A DNA stretch of 45,880 nt from a bacterium (GCA_020440705.1 JAGRNP010000023.1:1-45880), one strand, 5' to 3'. Positions 15,535 through 25,062 are shown, counted from the stretch's first letter. The notes: generated by a model from the letters alone, not told the origin. Numbers and translations are program-made.

Positions 15535-16749
15535 TCAGCGCCCGGTGGTGTCGGCCCGGACCCGGGCCAGGAGCACGGCCTGCAGCGCCTCGGCCACGAT
15601 GCGGTTGCCCCGGGCGTTGAAATGCCCCTTGTAGACGGCGGCGGTGTTCTCCGCCTCGATGGCCGCGGTGAGCGCCTGCTCGGGATGGGCCACCGGGTAG
15701 TCGCGGTCGAGGGCGTCGAGGAAACGCTGGTAGGGAAGCTTGCCCAGCTGCCGGCCCATGTAGAGGTCCTGCACCGTGGGCAGGTGCACGATCACGAAGT
15801 CGGCCCCCGCCTGCCGGGCCTCGCCGGCCAGCGCCTGGATGATGGCCCAACCCAGCTGCGGCTCCTCGCCCGTGGGCCGGAACACCGACCGCCGGATGGC
15901 CCAGGGATCGTCGTAGCCGCGCCGGAACTCCGCAATCGTGGCCAACAGCCGGCTGTGCTGCCACCAGGCGCGCCCGTAGTCGGCGGGATCGTAGAACCCC
16001 TCGTAGGGCAGCAGCGGCCAGTTCTCCAGGTCGGCCAGGATGCCCGGCACCTCGTCGGGGCCGGGCACCGGGACGTTGATCAGCGAGATGCCGCCGTCGG
16101 CCAGGACGAACCGGGGCTTGGCGAACGGCAGGCGCGTGCGCGGCTCGTAGAGCGGCCGCAGCAGGTTCAGGTCGCGTTTGAGGTTCTCGGGCTGGAAGCC
16201 CAGGACCACCACGTCCGGCGCGAAGCCCTTGCCCGTCTTCGAGAAGCGCAGCAGGGCCTGGTCGAGGCCATAGCCCCCCACCCCGAAGTTGAGCACCTCG
16301 GCGGGTTGCCCGGCGGCCACCAGACCGGCCTCGAGCTGGGCCCCCCAGCTCTCCGCGTAGACGACGTCGTCGCCGTGGGTGAACGAGTCGCCGAACAGGG
16401 CGATGCGCAGCACCCCGGGCGGCGGCGTCGGCGGGAATTCCTCCCGCGGCGAACGGATGCCCTGGGCGTTGTAGGCGTACAGGCCGTCGGCGGAACGGCC
16501 GTGCGGACGGGGCACCCAGCCCAGGTGGGGATCGGCCATCACGAAGGAGTCCGATGAACCGGCCAGCTCGGCGGCGAGCCGGGTCACCGACGCCACCGGC
16601 ACCACGTGGGGCCGCACGATCCGGTTGCGGAAGGTGAAGTTGCCGGACTCGTCGGTGGCACCGACGACCCGGACGACGATCTCGCCCACCGCCCCCGTCA
16701 GCAGGACGGCGAAGACGACCAGGGCGAGCTTGAGGTGGAGGGTCTTCAT
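15535..16749 (-). CDS. SGNH/GDSL-like hydrolase, membrane-anchored
   Basis: 404 residues with an N-terminal hydrophobic segment (KLALVVFAVLLTGAVGEIVV) that directs it outside the cytoplasm. The SGNH blocks are visible: IALFGDSFTHGDD (block I Ser), NFGVGGYGLDQALL (Gly block), ADFVIVHLPTV, and a block V-like GHFNARGNRIVAEAL. In canonical SGNH enzymes block V is DxxH or DxH; here the position two before His is Lys, so the catalytic Asp is missing or displaced. The family removes acyl or acetyl groups from polysaccharides or lipids; AlgX/DltD-type proteins are related in layout. The start at 16749 is chosen at the hydrophobic segment; longer in-frame starts exist without a good ribosome site. It is divergent from the M28 peptidase gene. 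Confidence 0.7.
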   Translation of the reverse strand: MKTLHLKLALVVFAVLLTGAVGEIVVRVVGATDESGNFTFRNRIVRPHVVPVASVTRLAAELAGSSDSFVMADPHLGWVPRPHGRSADGLYAYNAQGIRSPREEFPPTPPPGVLRIALFGDSFTHGDDVVYAESWGAQLEAGLVAAGQPAEVLNFGVGGYGLDQALLRFSKTGKGFAPDVVVLGFQPENLKRDLNLLRPLYEPRTRLPFAKPRFVLADGGISLINVPVPGPDEVPGILADLENWPLLPYEGFYDPADYGRAWWQHSRLLATIAEFRRGYDDPWAIRRSVFRPTGEEPQLGWAIIQALAGEARQAGADFVIVHLPTVQDLYMGRQLGKLPYQRFLDALDRDYPVAHPEQALTAAIEAENTAAVYKGHFNARGNRIVAEALQAVLLARVRADTTGR

Positions 16750-16856
16750 GGCAACGGGTGGACTCCGGTTCGGGGAAACACCGGCCACCATAGTCCAGGT
16801 CGTGGCCGGACCGCCATCCCGAATGCGATGCGGCGACGACACATGGTCCGCCCCGG

Positions 16857-16885
16857 ATGACTCCGGCCCCGATTCGTGCTAGATT
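16857..16885 (+). promoter_or_regulatory. Promoter of the M28 peptidase-tricorn operon
   Basis: ATGACT (-35), 17-bp spacer, TAGATT (-10) preceded by TGC, giving an extended -10. The predicted start is near 16892, about 42 nt before the ATG at 16934. An 8-bp inverted repeat (16781-16788 with 16802-16809) lies upstream in the 184-bp divergent region. Confidence 0.5.
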
Positions 16886-16933
16886 GGCGCGGTTTGCTGC
16901 ACGTTCATCCCTTCCCTCGCCAAGGAGACCGCC

Positions 16934-18412
16934 ATGATCCGGCTCATCTTCAGGGCCGCGCCCGGCCTGTTGCTCGCGGGGCTCCTCGCCGGCTGCACCG
17001 GCGGCGCCGCCACCTCGCTCCGGGACGCCCCGGAAGCCCCGGTCGCCGCCGAGGTCCCGCCGCCGCCGCCGCCGCCGGCCGATCCCGACCTGGCCGCCCT
17101 GATCGAGGCCGCCCGGTCCGGCACCTGGGCCTACGAAAAGCTCGCCGAGCTGTGCGACACCGTGGGCAACCGCCTGGTCGCCTCGCCGGGCATGGCGCGG
17201 GCCATCGCCTGGTCGCAGGCGTCGCTGCGCGAGGCCGGCTGCGACAGCGTGTGGCTCGAATCGGTCACCGTGCCCCACTGGACGCGGGGCCGGGAATGGG
17301 CCCGCTGCGTCGGGCCGGTCGAGTTCGCGATGGACATGGTCTCCATGGGGCTGAGCGAAGGCACCGGCGGCGAGGTGCTCGAGGCCGAGGTCATGGCCGT
17401 GCGCGACTGGGACGAGTTCGAGGCCCGCCGGGACGAGGCCGCCGGCAAGATCGTGCTCTTCGACATGCCCTGGGAAGGCTACGGCAAGACCGTGCAGTAC
17501 CGGGTCAAGGGCGCCAGCACCGTGGCGCGGCACGGGGCGGTGGCCTGCCTGATCCGTTCGGTGACCGGACGCAGCCTCGGCGCCCCCCACACCGGCATGA
17601 TGCGCTACGAGGACGACGCGCCGCGCATTCCGATGGCCGCCCTGACGGTCGAGGACGCCGGACGCCTGCATCGCCTGTGCGACCGCGGGTTGCAGCCCCG
17701 CGTCCAGCTGATGATGGAGGCCGCCAACCACGACTCGACCACCAGCTACAACGTGATCGGCGAGATCCGCGGCCGCGGGAAGCCCGGGCAGATCGTGCTC
17801 GTGAGCGGCCATCTCGACTCGTGGGACGTGGGCACCGGCGCCCACGACGACGGCGCCGGCGTGGTGCAGACCCTGGCCGCCGCCCGCGAGGTGATGCAAC
17901 ACGGCGGGCGGCCCCTCCGTACAGTGCGGGTTGTCCACTTCACCGCCGAGGAGATCGGCGTGTACGGCGGCAAGGCCTATCTGGCCGCGCACCGGCACGA
18001 ACTGGACCGGCACGTCCTGGCCCTCGAGAGCGACTCGGGGGCCTTCGCCCCGCGGGGCTTCACCATCGACGCGGACAGCACGGTCGTGGCCGAAGTGGCC
18101 CGGCGGGCGGCGCCGCTCGCGGTGCTCGCTCCGGGCGACTGGAACGTCTGGAAGGGCGGTTCCGGGGCCGATGTCGGACCGATCGTGCGCCAGGGCGTGA
18201 CCGGGGCCGGCCACCGGGTCGACGGGACGCACTACTTCGACGTGCACCACTCCCGCGCCGACACGTTCGACAAGATCGACCCCGACGAGCTGGCGCGGAA
18301 CGTCGCCGCCATCGCGGGCCTGATCCATCTCGTGGCGAATCATCCGGCCGATCTGGGTCCGGCGCCCCTGGCGTCGCTGCCCGGCGGCTCTCCCCACAGC
18401 GGAGGTCATTGA
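16934..18412 (+). CDS. M28-family zinc metallopeptidase lipoprotein (carboxypeptidase Q/aminopeptidase-like)
   Basis: 492 residues. A lipobox LLAGLLAGC puts the lipidated Cys at residue 21, followed by a Pro-rich linker. The peptidase is interrupted by a PA-like domain (about 150-260; GKIVLFDMPWEGYGK). The paired zinc site reads SGHLDSWDVGTGAHDDGAG (His, bridging Asp), HFTAEEIGVYG (catalytic Glu, ligand Glu), LESDSGAF (Asp) and VHHSRADTFDKID (His). It should remove single amino acids from short peptides at the membrane. AAGGAG at 16922-16927 supports the start. Its stop codon shares one base with the ATG of the next gene (TGATG), so it is translationally coupled to tricorn paralogue 2. That suggests tricorn makes short peptides and this enzyme finishes them. 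Confidence 0.9.
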   Translation: MIRLIFRAAPGLLLAGLLAGCTGGAATSLRDAPEAPVAAEVPPPPPPPADPDLAALIEAARSGTWAYEKLAELCDTVGNRLVASPGMARAIAWSQASLREAGCDSVWLESVTVPHWTRGREWARCVGPVEFAMDMVSMGLSEGTGGEVLEAEVMAVRDWDEFEARRDEAAGKIVLFDMPWEGYGKTVQYRVKGASTVARHGAVACLIRSVTGRSLGAPHTGMMRYEDDAPRIPMAALTVEDAGRLHRLCDRGLQPRVQLMMEAANHDSTTSYNVIGEIRGRGKPGQIVLVSGHLDSWDVGTGAHDDGAGVVQTLAAAREVMQHGGRPLRTVRVVHFTAEEIGVYGGKAYLAAHRHELDRHVLALESDSGAFAPRGFTIDADSTVVAEVARRAAPLAVLAPGDWNVWKGGSGADVGPIVRQGVTGAGHRVDGTHYFDVHHSRADTFDKIDPDELARNVAAIAGLIHLVANHPADLGPAPLASLPGGSPHSGGH

Positions 18413-21400
18413 TGCCCCAGTCCATGCGCCCGTTTCCCGTCCTGCGCGCCGCCGCCCTGGCTGCGCTCGTCCTGCTGGCCGCGCCCGTGCTCGCGGCCGA
18501 CGTCGTCGAGGGGACGCCCGACGCGTCCGACATGCGTCTGCTGCGCACTCCCGACATCCACGGCGACACCATCGTCTTCGGCTACGCGGGCGACCTGTGG
18601 ACCGTACCGTCCGCCGGCGGCGAGGCCCGCCGCCTGACCAGCGGCGTCGGCTACGAGCGCTCGCCCAAGTTCAGCCCCGACGGCTCGCGCATCGCCTTCA
18701 CGGGCAACTACGACGGCAATCTCGACATCTATGCGGTGGACGCCGGCGGCGGCGAACCCGTGCGCCTGACGTGGCACCCGGGCTTCGACCGCATCATCGA
18801 CTGGCAGCCCGACGGCCGCGCGGTGCGCTTCCAGTCGGGCCGCGAGAGCCGCACCGGGCGCGACCTGCAGCTCTACACCGTGCCGGCGACAGGCGGCCTG
18901 CCCACCAGGATGATCCTGCCCACGGGCGGCCTCTCGAGCTACTCGCCGGACGGCAAGCGCTTCGCCTTCAACCGCATCACGCGCGAAGAGCGCACCTGGA
19001 AGCGCTACAAGGGCGGCATGGCCCAGGACATCTGGGTGTACGACTTCGCCGCCAACGACACCCGGCGGATCACCGACTGGATCGGGTCGGACAACCACCC
19101 CATGTGGCACGGCGACCGCATCTACTACACGAGCGACCAGTCGGGTCGGCTGGAGATCTGGTGCCACGAGCTGGCGACGGGCGAGAACCGGCAGGTGACG
19201 AAGCACGACGAGTACGACGTGAAGTACCCGAGCCTGGGCCCCGACGCCATCGTGTACGAGAACGGCGGCCGACTCGAGGTGCTCGACCTGGCCACCGAGA
19301 AGACGCGCCGGGTGAAGGTCACCCTGCGCAGCGACAACGTCCTGACCCGCGCCCGGCTCGAGTCCGTCGGCGACCGGGTCGAGGGCGGCGCCATCGCACC
19401 CGACGCCCAGCGGGCCGTGTTCACCGCCCGGGGCGACATCTTCACGGTGCCGGCCGAGAAGGGCCCGGTGCGGAACCTCACCGCGACGCCGGGCGTGCGC
19501 GAGCGCGACGCCGTCTGGTCGCCCGACGGCAAGTGGATCGCCTACCTGAGCGACGAGACCGGCGAATACGAGGTGTGGGTGCGGCAGGCCGACGGCAAGG
19601 GCGAACCCCGGCGGCTCACCAAGGGATCGAAGGCCTGGCAGATGGCCCTGGAGTGGAGTCCCGAGAGCGACCGCATCGTCATGAGCGACGCGGCCATGAA
19701 CCTGTGGCTGATCGACGTCGAGAAGGGCGGCACGAAGAAGATCGACCAGTCGGTTTCCGGCGAGATCCGCGAGTGGGGCTGGAGCCCCGGCGGCGACTGG
19801 CTCGCCTACGCCAAGTCCGGGGAGAACGGCTTCCGCTCGATCTTCCTCTACGACGTGGACGGCGACGCGGTGCACCGGGTGACGAACGACTTCACCGACG
19901 ACTCCGCGCCCGCCTTCGACGACGAGGGCAAGTACCTCTTCTTCGCCTCGAGCCAGCACTTCAACCCGACCATCGGCGGCTACGACCTCAAGCCGATCTG
20001 GTCGAACATGGACGGCATCTACGGCGTGACGCTGCGGGCCGACGTCGCCCACCCGTTCCCGCCCGAGAGCGACGAGGTCGCCGTCAAGGAGGACGACGGG
20101 GACGACGACGGCGACAAGGACAAGGACGCGGAGAAAAAGGAGAAGAAGGATGCCGAGGAAGACGACGACGGCGAGAAGGAGGACGCGGATGACGACGCCC
20201 TCGTGATCGACGTCGACGGCATCGGTGACCGCATGTTCGCCCTGGACGTGGGTCCCGGCAACTACTTCAGCCTGCAGTTCGCGTCGGGCCAGCTGTTCTA
20301 CATGAGCCGGCCGTTCACCCCGGGCGGCGGTCGCGGCAACCAGGGCGCGACGTCGTCGATCATGGTCTTCGACATGAAGGACCGCGAAGCCAAGACCGTG
20401 CTCGAGGGCGCCTTCGGCTTCCAGCTCTCGGCCGACGGCAAGAAGCTGCTCTACGCCATGCGCGGCGACAAGTACGGTATCATCGACGCCAAGGCCGACC
20501 AGAAGCCGGCCAAGGAGCCCCTGCGGGTGGGCGACATGAAGGCGCGCATCGACCCGCGGGCCGAGTGGCGGCAGATGTTCCGTGACGCCTGGCGCCAGGA
20601 GCGGGACTTCTTCTACGACCCGGGCATGCACGGCGTGGACTGGGACCACATGTACGAGCGCTACGGCCAGCTCGTGCCCTACGTGGCCCACGGCCAGGAC
20701 TTCGCCTACGTGCTCGGCGAGCTGATCGGCGAGCTGAACAGCTCCCACTCGTACGTGCGCTTCGGCGACGTGCCGCACTCGCCGCGGGTGGCGACCGGCC
20801 TGCTGGGCTGCACCTTCGCCCTGAAGGACGGCGAGGACCGCTACACCTTCGGCCGCGTCTACACCGAGGTCGACTGGAATGCCGGCACCCCCGCGCCCCT
20901 GAACATGCCGGGCAGCGAGGTCGCCGGCGACGAGTATCTGATCGCGGTCGACGGCGTCGAACTGAAGGCGCCCCTGAACCCCTTCAGCCTGCTCGAGGAC
21001 AAGGTCGGCAAGCAGGTGGTGCTCGAGGTGGCCGCCGGCCCCGACGGCAAGGACAGCCGCGAGGTCACCGTGGTGCCCATCGGCAGCGAGTTCGACCTGC
21101 GCTACGAGGCCTGGGTGCAGAAGAACCGGCGCCGGGTCGACGAGCTGTCGGGCGGCAGGATCGGCTACCTGCACATGCCGAACACGGCCGTCGGCGGCCA
21201 GCAGGGTTTCGCCAAGGGCTACTACCCGAACCTGCGCAAGGAGGGGCTCATCATCGACGAGCGCTTCAACGGCGGCGGGTTCATTCCCGACTTCTTCATG
21301 AACATCCTCAGGCAGAAGCTGGTCAACCTCTGGAAACCCCGCTATGGCCAGGACTGGCGCACGCCCGGCACCGCCTTCGCCGGCCACCTCGCCATGATCA

Positions 21401-21762
21401 GCAACGGCTACGCCGGCAGCGGCGGCGACGCCCTGCCCTACTACTTCAAGTACTACGAGCTGGGTCCCGTGATCGGCACGCGCACCTGGGGCGGCCTCGT
21501 CGGCATCAGCCGCAACATCCGCCTCATGGACGGTGGCGGGGTCACCTTCCCCGAGTTCGGCCTGTTCAACGTGGACGGCGACTGGGACGTGGAGAACCAC
21601 GGCGTCGACCCGACGATCCCCATCGACAACCTGCCCCACGAGGAGATCGCCGGACGCGATCCCCAGCTGGAGAAGGCCGTCGAGGTGCTCCTGCAGAAGA
21701 TCGCGGACGAGCCGGTGCGGGTGCAGACCCACGGCGCCTTCCCGCGGGACAAGACGCGCTAG
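18412..21762 (+). CDS. Tricorn protease homologue, exported (paralogue 2)
   Basis: 1116 residues with a signal peptide (FPVLRAAALAALVLLAAPVL-AAD). Propeller repeats fill about residues 35-550 (FSPDGSRIAF, RLTWHPGFDRI, WSPDGKWIAYLS). A very acidic Asp/Glu/Lys linker at about 560-600 precedes the core, PDZ and S41 domains. Likely catalytic residues are H779 (NSSHSYVRFGD) and S1003 (NGYAGSGGD), with the late Glu in VENHGVDP. Like paralogue 1, it carries Gly rather than the Asp that follows Ser in Thermoplasma tricorn. GGAGG (18401-18405) inside the end of the M28 gene is its ribosome site, so translation is coupled. The product should cut oligopeptides outside the cytoplasm. The two tricorn genes are 5.7 kb apart on opposite strands, and the level of divergence suggests an old duplication. 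Confidence 0.92.
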   Translation: MPQSMRPFPVLRAAALAALVLLAAPVLAADVVEGTPDASDMRLLRTPDIHGDTIVFGYAGDLWTVPSAGGEARRLTSGVGYERSPKFSPDGSRIAFTGNYDGNLDIYAVDAGGGEPVRLTWHPGFDRIIDWQPDGRAVRFQSGRESRTGRDLQLYTVPATGGLPTRMILPTGGLSSYSPDGKRFAFNRITREERTWKRYKGGMAQDIWVYDFAANDTRRITDWIGSDNHPMWHGDRIYYTSDQSGRLEIWCHELATGENRQVTKHDEYDVKYPSLGPDAIVYENGGRLEVLDLATEKTRRVKVTLRSDNVLTRARLESVGDRVEGGAIAPDAQRAVFTARGDIFTVPAEKGPVRNLTATPGVRERDAVWSPDGKWIAYLSDETGEYEVWVRQADGKGEPRRLTKGSKAWQMALEWSPESDRIVMSDAAMNLWLIDVEKGGTKKIDQSVSGEIREWGWSPGGDWLAYAKSGENGFRSIFLYDVDGDAVHRVTNDFTDDSAPAFDDEGKYLFFASSQHFNPTIGGYDLKPIWSNMDGIYGVTLRADVAHPFPPESDEVAVKEDDGDDDGDKDKDAEKKEKKDAEEDDDGEKEDADDDALVIDVDGIGDRMFALDVGPGNYFSLQFASGQLFYMSRPFTPGGGRGNQGATSSIMVFDMKDREAKTVLEGAFGFQLSADGKKLLYAMRGDKYGIIDAKADQKPAKEPLRVGDMKARIDPRAEWRQMFRDAWRQERDFFYDPGMHGVDWDHMYERYGQLVPYVAHGQDFAYVLGELIGELNSSHSYVRFGDVPHSPRVATGLLGCTFALKDGEDRYTFGRVYTEVDWNAGTPAPLNMPGSEVAGDEYLIAVDGVELKAPLNPFSLLEDKVGKQVVLEVAAGPDGKDSREVTVVPIGSEFDLRYEAWVQKNRRRVDELSGGRIGYLHMPNTAVGGQQGFAKGYYPNLRKEGLIIDERFNGGGFIPDFFMNILRQKLVNLWKPRYGQDWRTPGTAFAGHLAMISNGYAGSGGDALPYYFKYYELGPVIGTRTWGGLVGISRNIRLMDGGGVTFPEFGLFNVDGDWDVENHGVDPTIPIDNLPHEEIAGRDPQLEKAVEVLLQKIADEPVRVQTHGAFPRDKTR

Positions 21763-21790
21763 GTTCCACCCCGCGCTCCGCTTCCGCACG

Positions 21791-21825
21791 GCGACGCCCC
21801 CCTCCCGACCGGAGGGGGGCGTCGC
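21791..21825. terminator. Strong terminator shared by tricorn gene 2 and the AEC transporter gene
   Basis: Perfect 15-bp GC-rich stem (21791-21805 with 21811-21825) and 5-nt loop, then GCGTTT on the plus side. It lies between convergent stop codons. Confidence 0.8.
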
Positions 21826-21844
21826 GCGTTTCCGGCCGGGGCCA

Positions 21845-22762
21845 TCAGCCCCAGAACACGAACACCGCCGACAGCGAGAGGAACGAGGCGAGCGTCGTCA
21901 ACACGATGATCGCCGAACTGAGGTCGGCGTCGCCGTCGAGCTGGGTGGCGAGCACGTACATGGCGGTCGAGGCCGGCATGGCGAAGAAGAGCATCGCGGT
22001 CAGCACGTCCGGGCCCGACACTCCGGCGAGGCGCAGGGCCCACCAGCCCACGATCGGCATGATCGCGACCTTCAGCACCGTGGCGGCGACGGTCACCGGC
22101 AGGCGTTCGCGCAGGCCCTCGAACCGAAGGGCGCCCCCGATGGAGATGAGGGCGAAGGGCAGGGTCAGGGACGCGGCCAGGCGCAGCGAGTTGTCCACGG
22201 CCGCGGGCCAGGGGGGCATGAAGCGCACCCAGACCATGCCGGCGGCACAGGCCAGGATCAGGGGATTCCGCACGAGGGCCCGCACGGTGAGGCGGACACG
22301 GTCGGCCTGGTCGATCGTGCCGCGCGCGTACCAGATGAAGGTGACGACGGCCATGACGTTCGCCAGGGGGATGGCCACGCCGAGGGTCTCGCCCAGGCGG
22401 GCGACGCCGGCGTCGCCCTGGGCGTTGAAGACGACCGCGAAGGCCACGTAGGTGTTGAAGCGGTACGCGGCCTGGGAAAAGGTCGCGGCGCGGCGCGGGC
22501 CGATGCGGAGTAGCGCGATGGCCACGAGGCTGAGCAGCCACATGGCGACCATGACGCCCAGCACCGCCCCCCACAGGCGCCAGGGGACCTCGGCGCCGGT
22601 CACGGTGCCGCCGATCTTCCAGAACAGCAGCACGGGGAAGAACGCGAAGTAGACGAGGCGGTCGCCCGTGCGCAGGAAGGCCGCGTCGGTGAGGCCCCGC
22701 CGGCGCAGGAAGGCGCCCAGCCCGATGAGGGCGAAGACCGGAAAGACGTTGTCCATGATCAT
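21845..22762 (-). CDS. AEC-family (auxin efflux carrier-like) transporter
   Basis: A 305-residue inner-membrane protein with about ten hydrophobic segments in two five-helix halves, starting DNVFPVFALIGLGAFLRRRG, a typical AEC beginning. A central hydrophilic loop and the second-half segments LTLPFALISIGGAL and FFAMPASTAMYVLATQL match AEC helix breaks. Bacterial members move malonate, malate or other organic acids; the substrate is unknown here. The ATG at 22762 is preferred because GGGAG lies eight bases upstream. A longer in-frame start would add a 14-residue polar leader. The gene appears monocistronic. Confidence 0.85.
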   Translation of the reverse strand: MIMDNVFPVFALIGLGAFLRRRGLTDAAFLRTGDRLVYFAFFPVLLFWKIGGTVTGAEVPWRLWGAVLGVMVAMWLLSLVAIALLRIGPRRAATFSQAAYRFNTYVAFAVVFNAQGDAGVARLGETLGVAIPLANVMAVVTFIWYARGTIDQADRVRLTVRALVRNPLILACAAGMVWVRFMPPWPAAVDNSLRLAASLTLPFALISIGGALRFEGLRERLPVTVAATVLKVAIMPIVGWWALRLAGVSGPDVLTAMLFFAMPASTAMYVLATQLDGDADLSSAIIVLTTLASFLSLSAVFVFWG

Positions 22763-22875
22763 GGGCGCTGCTCCCGCAGTGGTGGCCCCGGGTCCTGCAC
22801 GCACGCGGCCCCGCCGGGGGGCAATCTACCACACGCCGGCGGGGCCGTCATGAGCGGGTCGTCGGGGCGGGGCGG

Positions 22876-24258
22876 TCAGACCTCCTCGCCCACGAGGGAA
22901 CCGAGGGCGTCGGCGACGCGCCGCATGTCGTCGGCCATCTCCTGCACGTCGGCCGCGTTGGCCGCCGACTGCTCGGCGCTGGCCGCGGTCGACTGGGTGG
23001 CCCGGTCGAGGTTGGTCACGGCCTCGGCCAGCTCGCTGATGGCGCGCACCTGGTCGGCGCTGCCGGACGTCACGTTCCCGATCAGCCCCTGCGACTTCTC
23101 GGCCTGGTCGGTGATCTCCTGCAGGATCGCCACGACCTCCTCGACCACGCCGACACCCTGGTCGGCCTGGGCGCGGGAGCCGTCGAGGAGCGCGGCGGTG
23201 TTGCGGGCCGCCTCGGCCGAGCGCTGGGCGAGGTTGCGCACCTCTTCGGCCACGACGGCGAAGCCCTTGCCCGCGTCGCCGGCCCGGGCGGCTTCGACCG
23301 CCGCGTTCAGGGCCAGCAGGTTGGTCTGGAAGGCGATCTCGTCGATGGTCTTGATGATGCGGCTGGTGTCGTCGGCCGCCTGCTTGATGGACTCCATGGA
23401 CGAGGTCATGCGCGACACCGCGTCGTGGCCGCGGCGGGCGGCGGCGCTGGTGGCGCCGGCGTTGTCGTTGGCCTCGCCGGCGTGGCCGCTGAATTCGCGG
23501 GTGCGGGCGGTCATCTCCTGCAGCCCCGCGGCGGTCTGCTGCAGGCTGCTGGCCTGGTCGCTCGCGTTGCGGGCGATGACCTCGCCGGCCTCGCGGCTCT
23601 GGCCCACGGCTTCGAGGGTGCGGTGGGCCCCCTGGATGATCTCGAGGGCCGCCTTGCGCACCGGCCGGATGACGCCCCGCGTGATGACCAGCGAAAGCAG
23701 CACGCCGGCCAGCACCACGGCGCCGATGTAGGCGAGCGCGATGGTCACGGCGAAGGCCCGGCTGGCGGCGTCGCTGGCCGCGGCGTCCACCGTCACGCTG
23801 GCCACCCCCAGTACGGCCCCCTCCTGGGTGTCGTGGCAGTCGAGGCAGCTCGCGACCGCATGGAGCGGCATCACGACCCGGATGTGGTGGGCCTCGCCAT
23901 CGACCAGGGTCGTCGTCTCGCCCCCGGCCAGGGCCTGGCGCTCGAAGTCGTCGCCCGGCAGCCCCCCTGCCCGGTCGCCGTACTCGGTGCTCACGGCCGC
24001 GCCCCGCAGGGCCTTCACGTCGGCGATGCCCTCGAGTCCCTGGATTTCGGCCACGTAGGTCTCGAGGGCCTCCATGTCGCCGATGGCCCCGAAGACGTGC
24101 ATGGAGCCCTTGATGCTCTCGGCCACGAGGGTGGCGCTCTCGATCTTGGCGTCGGCGGCCATTTCACCGTTCCGGTGGATGGTGAAGGCCCCCACGCCCC
24201 CGAGCACGAGGACGAGGCAGGCCACCATGAGCAGGACGATCTTCTCGCGGAGTTTCAA
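22876..24258 (-). CDS. Methyl-accepting chemotaxis protein with a periplasmic c-heme (CxxCH) sensor domain
   Basis: 460 residues. Transmembrane segment 1 is about 7-26. The periplasmic sensor (about 27-167) contains SCLDCHDTQ (C138-H142), a c-type heme attachment motif. Transmembrane segment 2 is about 168-192. The cytoplasmic signalling coiled coil carries the conserved tip [20 protein letters not shown] and [16 protein letters not shown]. Heme-binding MCP sensors of this kind respond to redox state, oxygen or NO. The start is TTG at 24258; GGGAG stands upstream at good spacing and no ATG fits the membrane segment. It is a lone receptor with no che genes near. The region between it and the next gene (24259-24456) is AT-rich and probably holds both promoters. 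Confidence 0.9.
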   Translation of the reverse strand: MKLREKIVLLMVACLVLVLGGVGAFTIHRNGEMAADAKIESATLVAESIKGSMHVFGAIGDMEALETYVAEIQGLEGIADVKALRGAAVSTEYGDRAGGLPGDDFERQALAGGETTTLVDGEAHHIRVVMPLHAVASCLDCHDTQEGAVLGVASVTVDAAASDAASRAFAVTIALAYIGAVVLAGVLLSLVITRGVIRPVRKAALEIIQGAHRTLEAVGQSREAGEVIARNASDQASSLQQTAAGLQEMTARTREFSGHAGEANDNAGATSAAARRGHDAVSRMTSSMESIKQAADDTSRIIKTIDEIAFQTNLLALNAAVEAARAGDAGKGFAVVAEEVRNLAQRSAEAARNTAALLDGSRAQADQGVGVVEEVVAILQEITDQAEKSQGLIGNVTSGSADQVRAISELAEAVTNLDRATQSTAASAEQSAANAADVQEMADDMRRVADALGSLVGEEV

Positions 24259-24456
24259 TGCGCTTCTCCCGGTTCAAGGCGAATTCCCGACCGGCCGGGC
24301 CGGTCCCCCCGTCACCATATCGACCACATCGCTGGGGGTTTAAGGGATTCATGCCGAGAAAGATGCGGAAATCATCATGCCAATTCTCACTAAAATTGTC
24401 CTCTATTTTGTGCTATCATCAGAGCCATCTCACCATGCCTACCGAGGAGGGAAGCC

Positions 24457-25059
24457 ATGACCATCCGCCAACCCGCCATCTACGTCATCTGCCTGTTCGC
24501 CGCGGCCGGCCTGTTCGGCATGGGCTCCGGACCCGGCGCCCCGGGCGATCCGGCCCCCGCCGTCGCCGCCGCCCCCGCCGACCTGCCGCCCCTGACCGGA
24601 ACCTGGGCCGGGAGCTGGAGCGACACGGTGTACAACGTTTCGGGGGCCCTGCAGATCCTGATCTGGGCCGAGGGGAATGCCTACGCGGCCACCGGCACCA
24701 TCGACGTGTCGCAGATCTCCGCCCCCCTGGGCGTGCTTGCCGGCGGCGCCACCGGCACCGACAACGGTTCGACCCTCGAGGTGGCCTTCGGCTGCACGAA
24801 CCTCGGCAATGGAACCGTCACCCTCACGCCCACCGGGCAGCCGGGCGAAGCGACCGCCAGCGGCGCCGGCACCGTGACGGCCCCCCTCTGGTTCGGCGCC
24901 TTCACCCTGACCGGCACGGCCAGCGGCAACGAGCTGACCGGCTCGTTCGACTTCACCAGTCCCGGCGGCGGCAAGGGGATCGCCAGCCTGACCAAGGCTT
25001 CGGTGGGCGTGGAGAGCGCGTCCTGGGGCAGCGTCAAGGCCGCCTACAGCGGGCGCTGA
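24457..25059 (+). CDS. Secreted protein of unknown function, beta-rich
   Basis: 200 residues. A signal peptide (AIYVICLFAAAGLFGMGS) is followed by an Ala/Pro-rich linker, then a Gly/Thr/Ser-rich domain from about residue 48 (LTGTWAGSWSDTVYNVSGAL) with alternating hydrophobic residues, like a small beta-barrel or lipocalin-like fold. I do not recognise a family. GAGGAGG at 24444-24450 sets the start six bases later. The preceding 100 bp are unusually AT-rich for this genome and should carry its promoter. Its stop lies three bases before the RDD protein start, so the two are probably co-transcribed. Confidence 0.65.
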   Translation: MTIRQPAIYVICLFAAAGLFGMGSGPGAPGDPAPAVAAAPADLPPLTGTWAGSWSDTVYNVSGALQILIWAEGNAYAATGTIDVSQISAPLGVLAGGATGTDNGSTLEVAFGCTNLGNGTVTLTPTGQPGEATASGAGTVTAPLWFGAFTLTGTASGNELTGSFDFTSPGGGKGIASLTKASVGVESASWGSVKAAYSGR

Positions 25060-25062
25060 GCC

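Noticed and set aside
24289-24305. Near-perfect GC palindrome upstream of the chemoreceptor start
   Set aside because: Short GGCC-rich palindromes are common in this base composition; no T run or promoter context supports a function.
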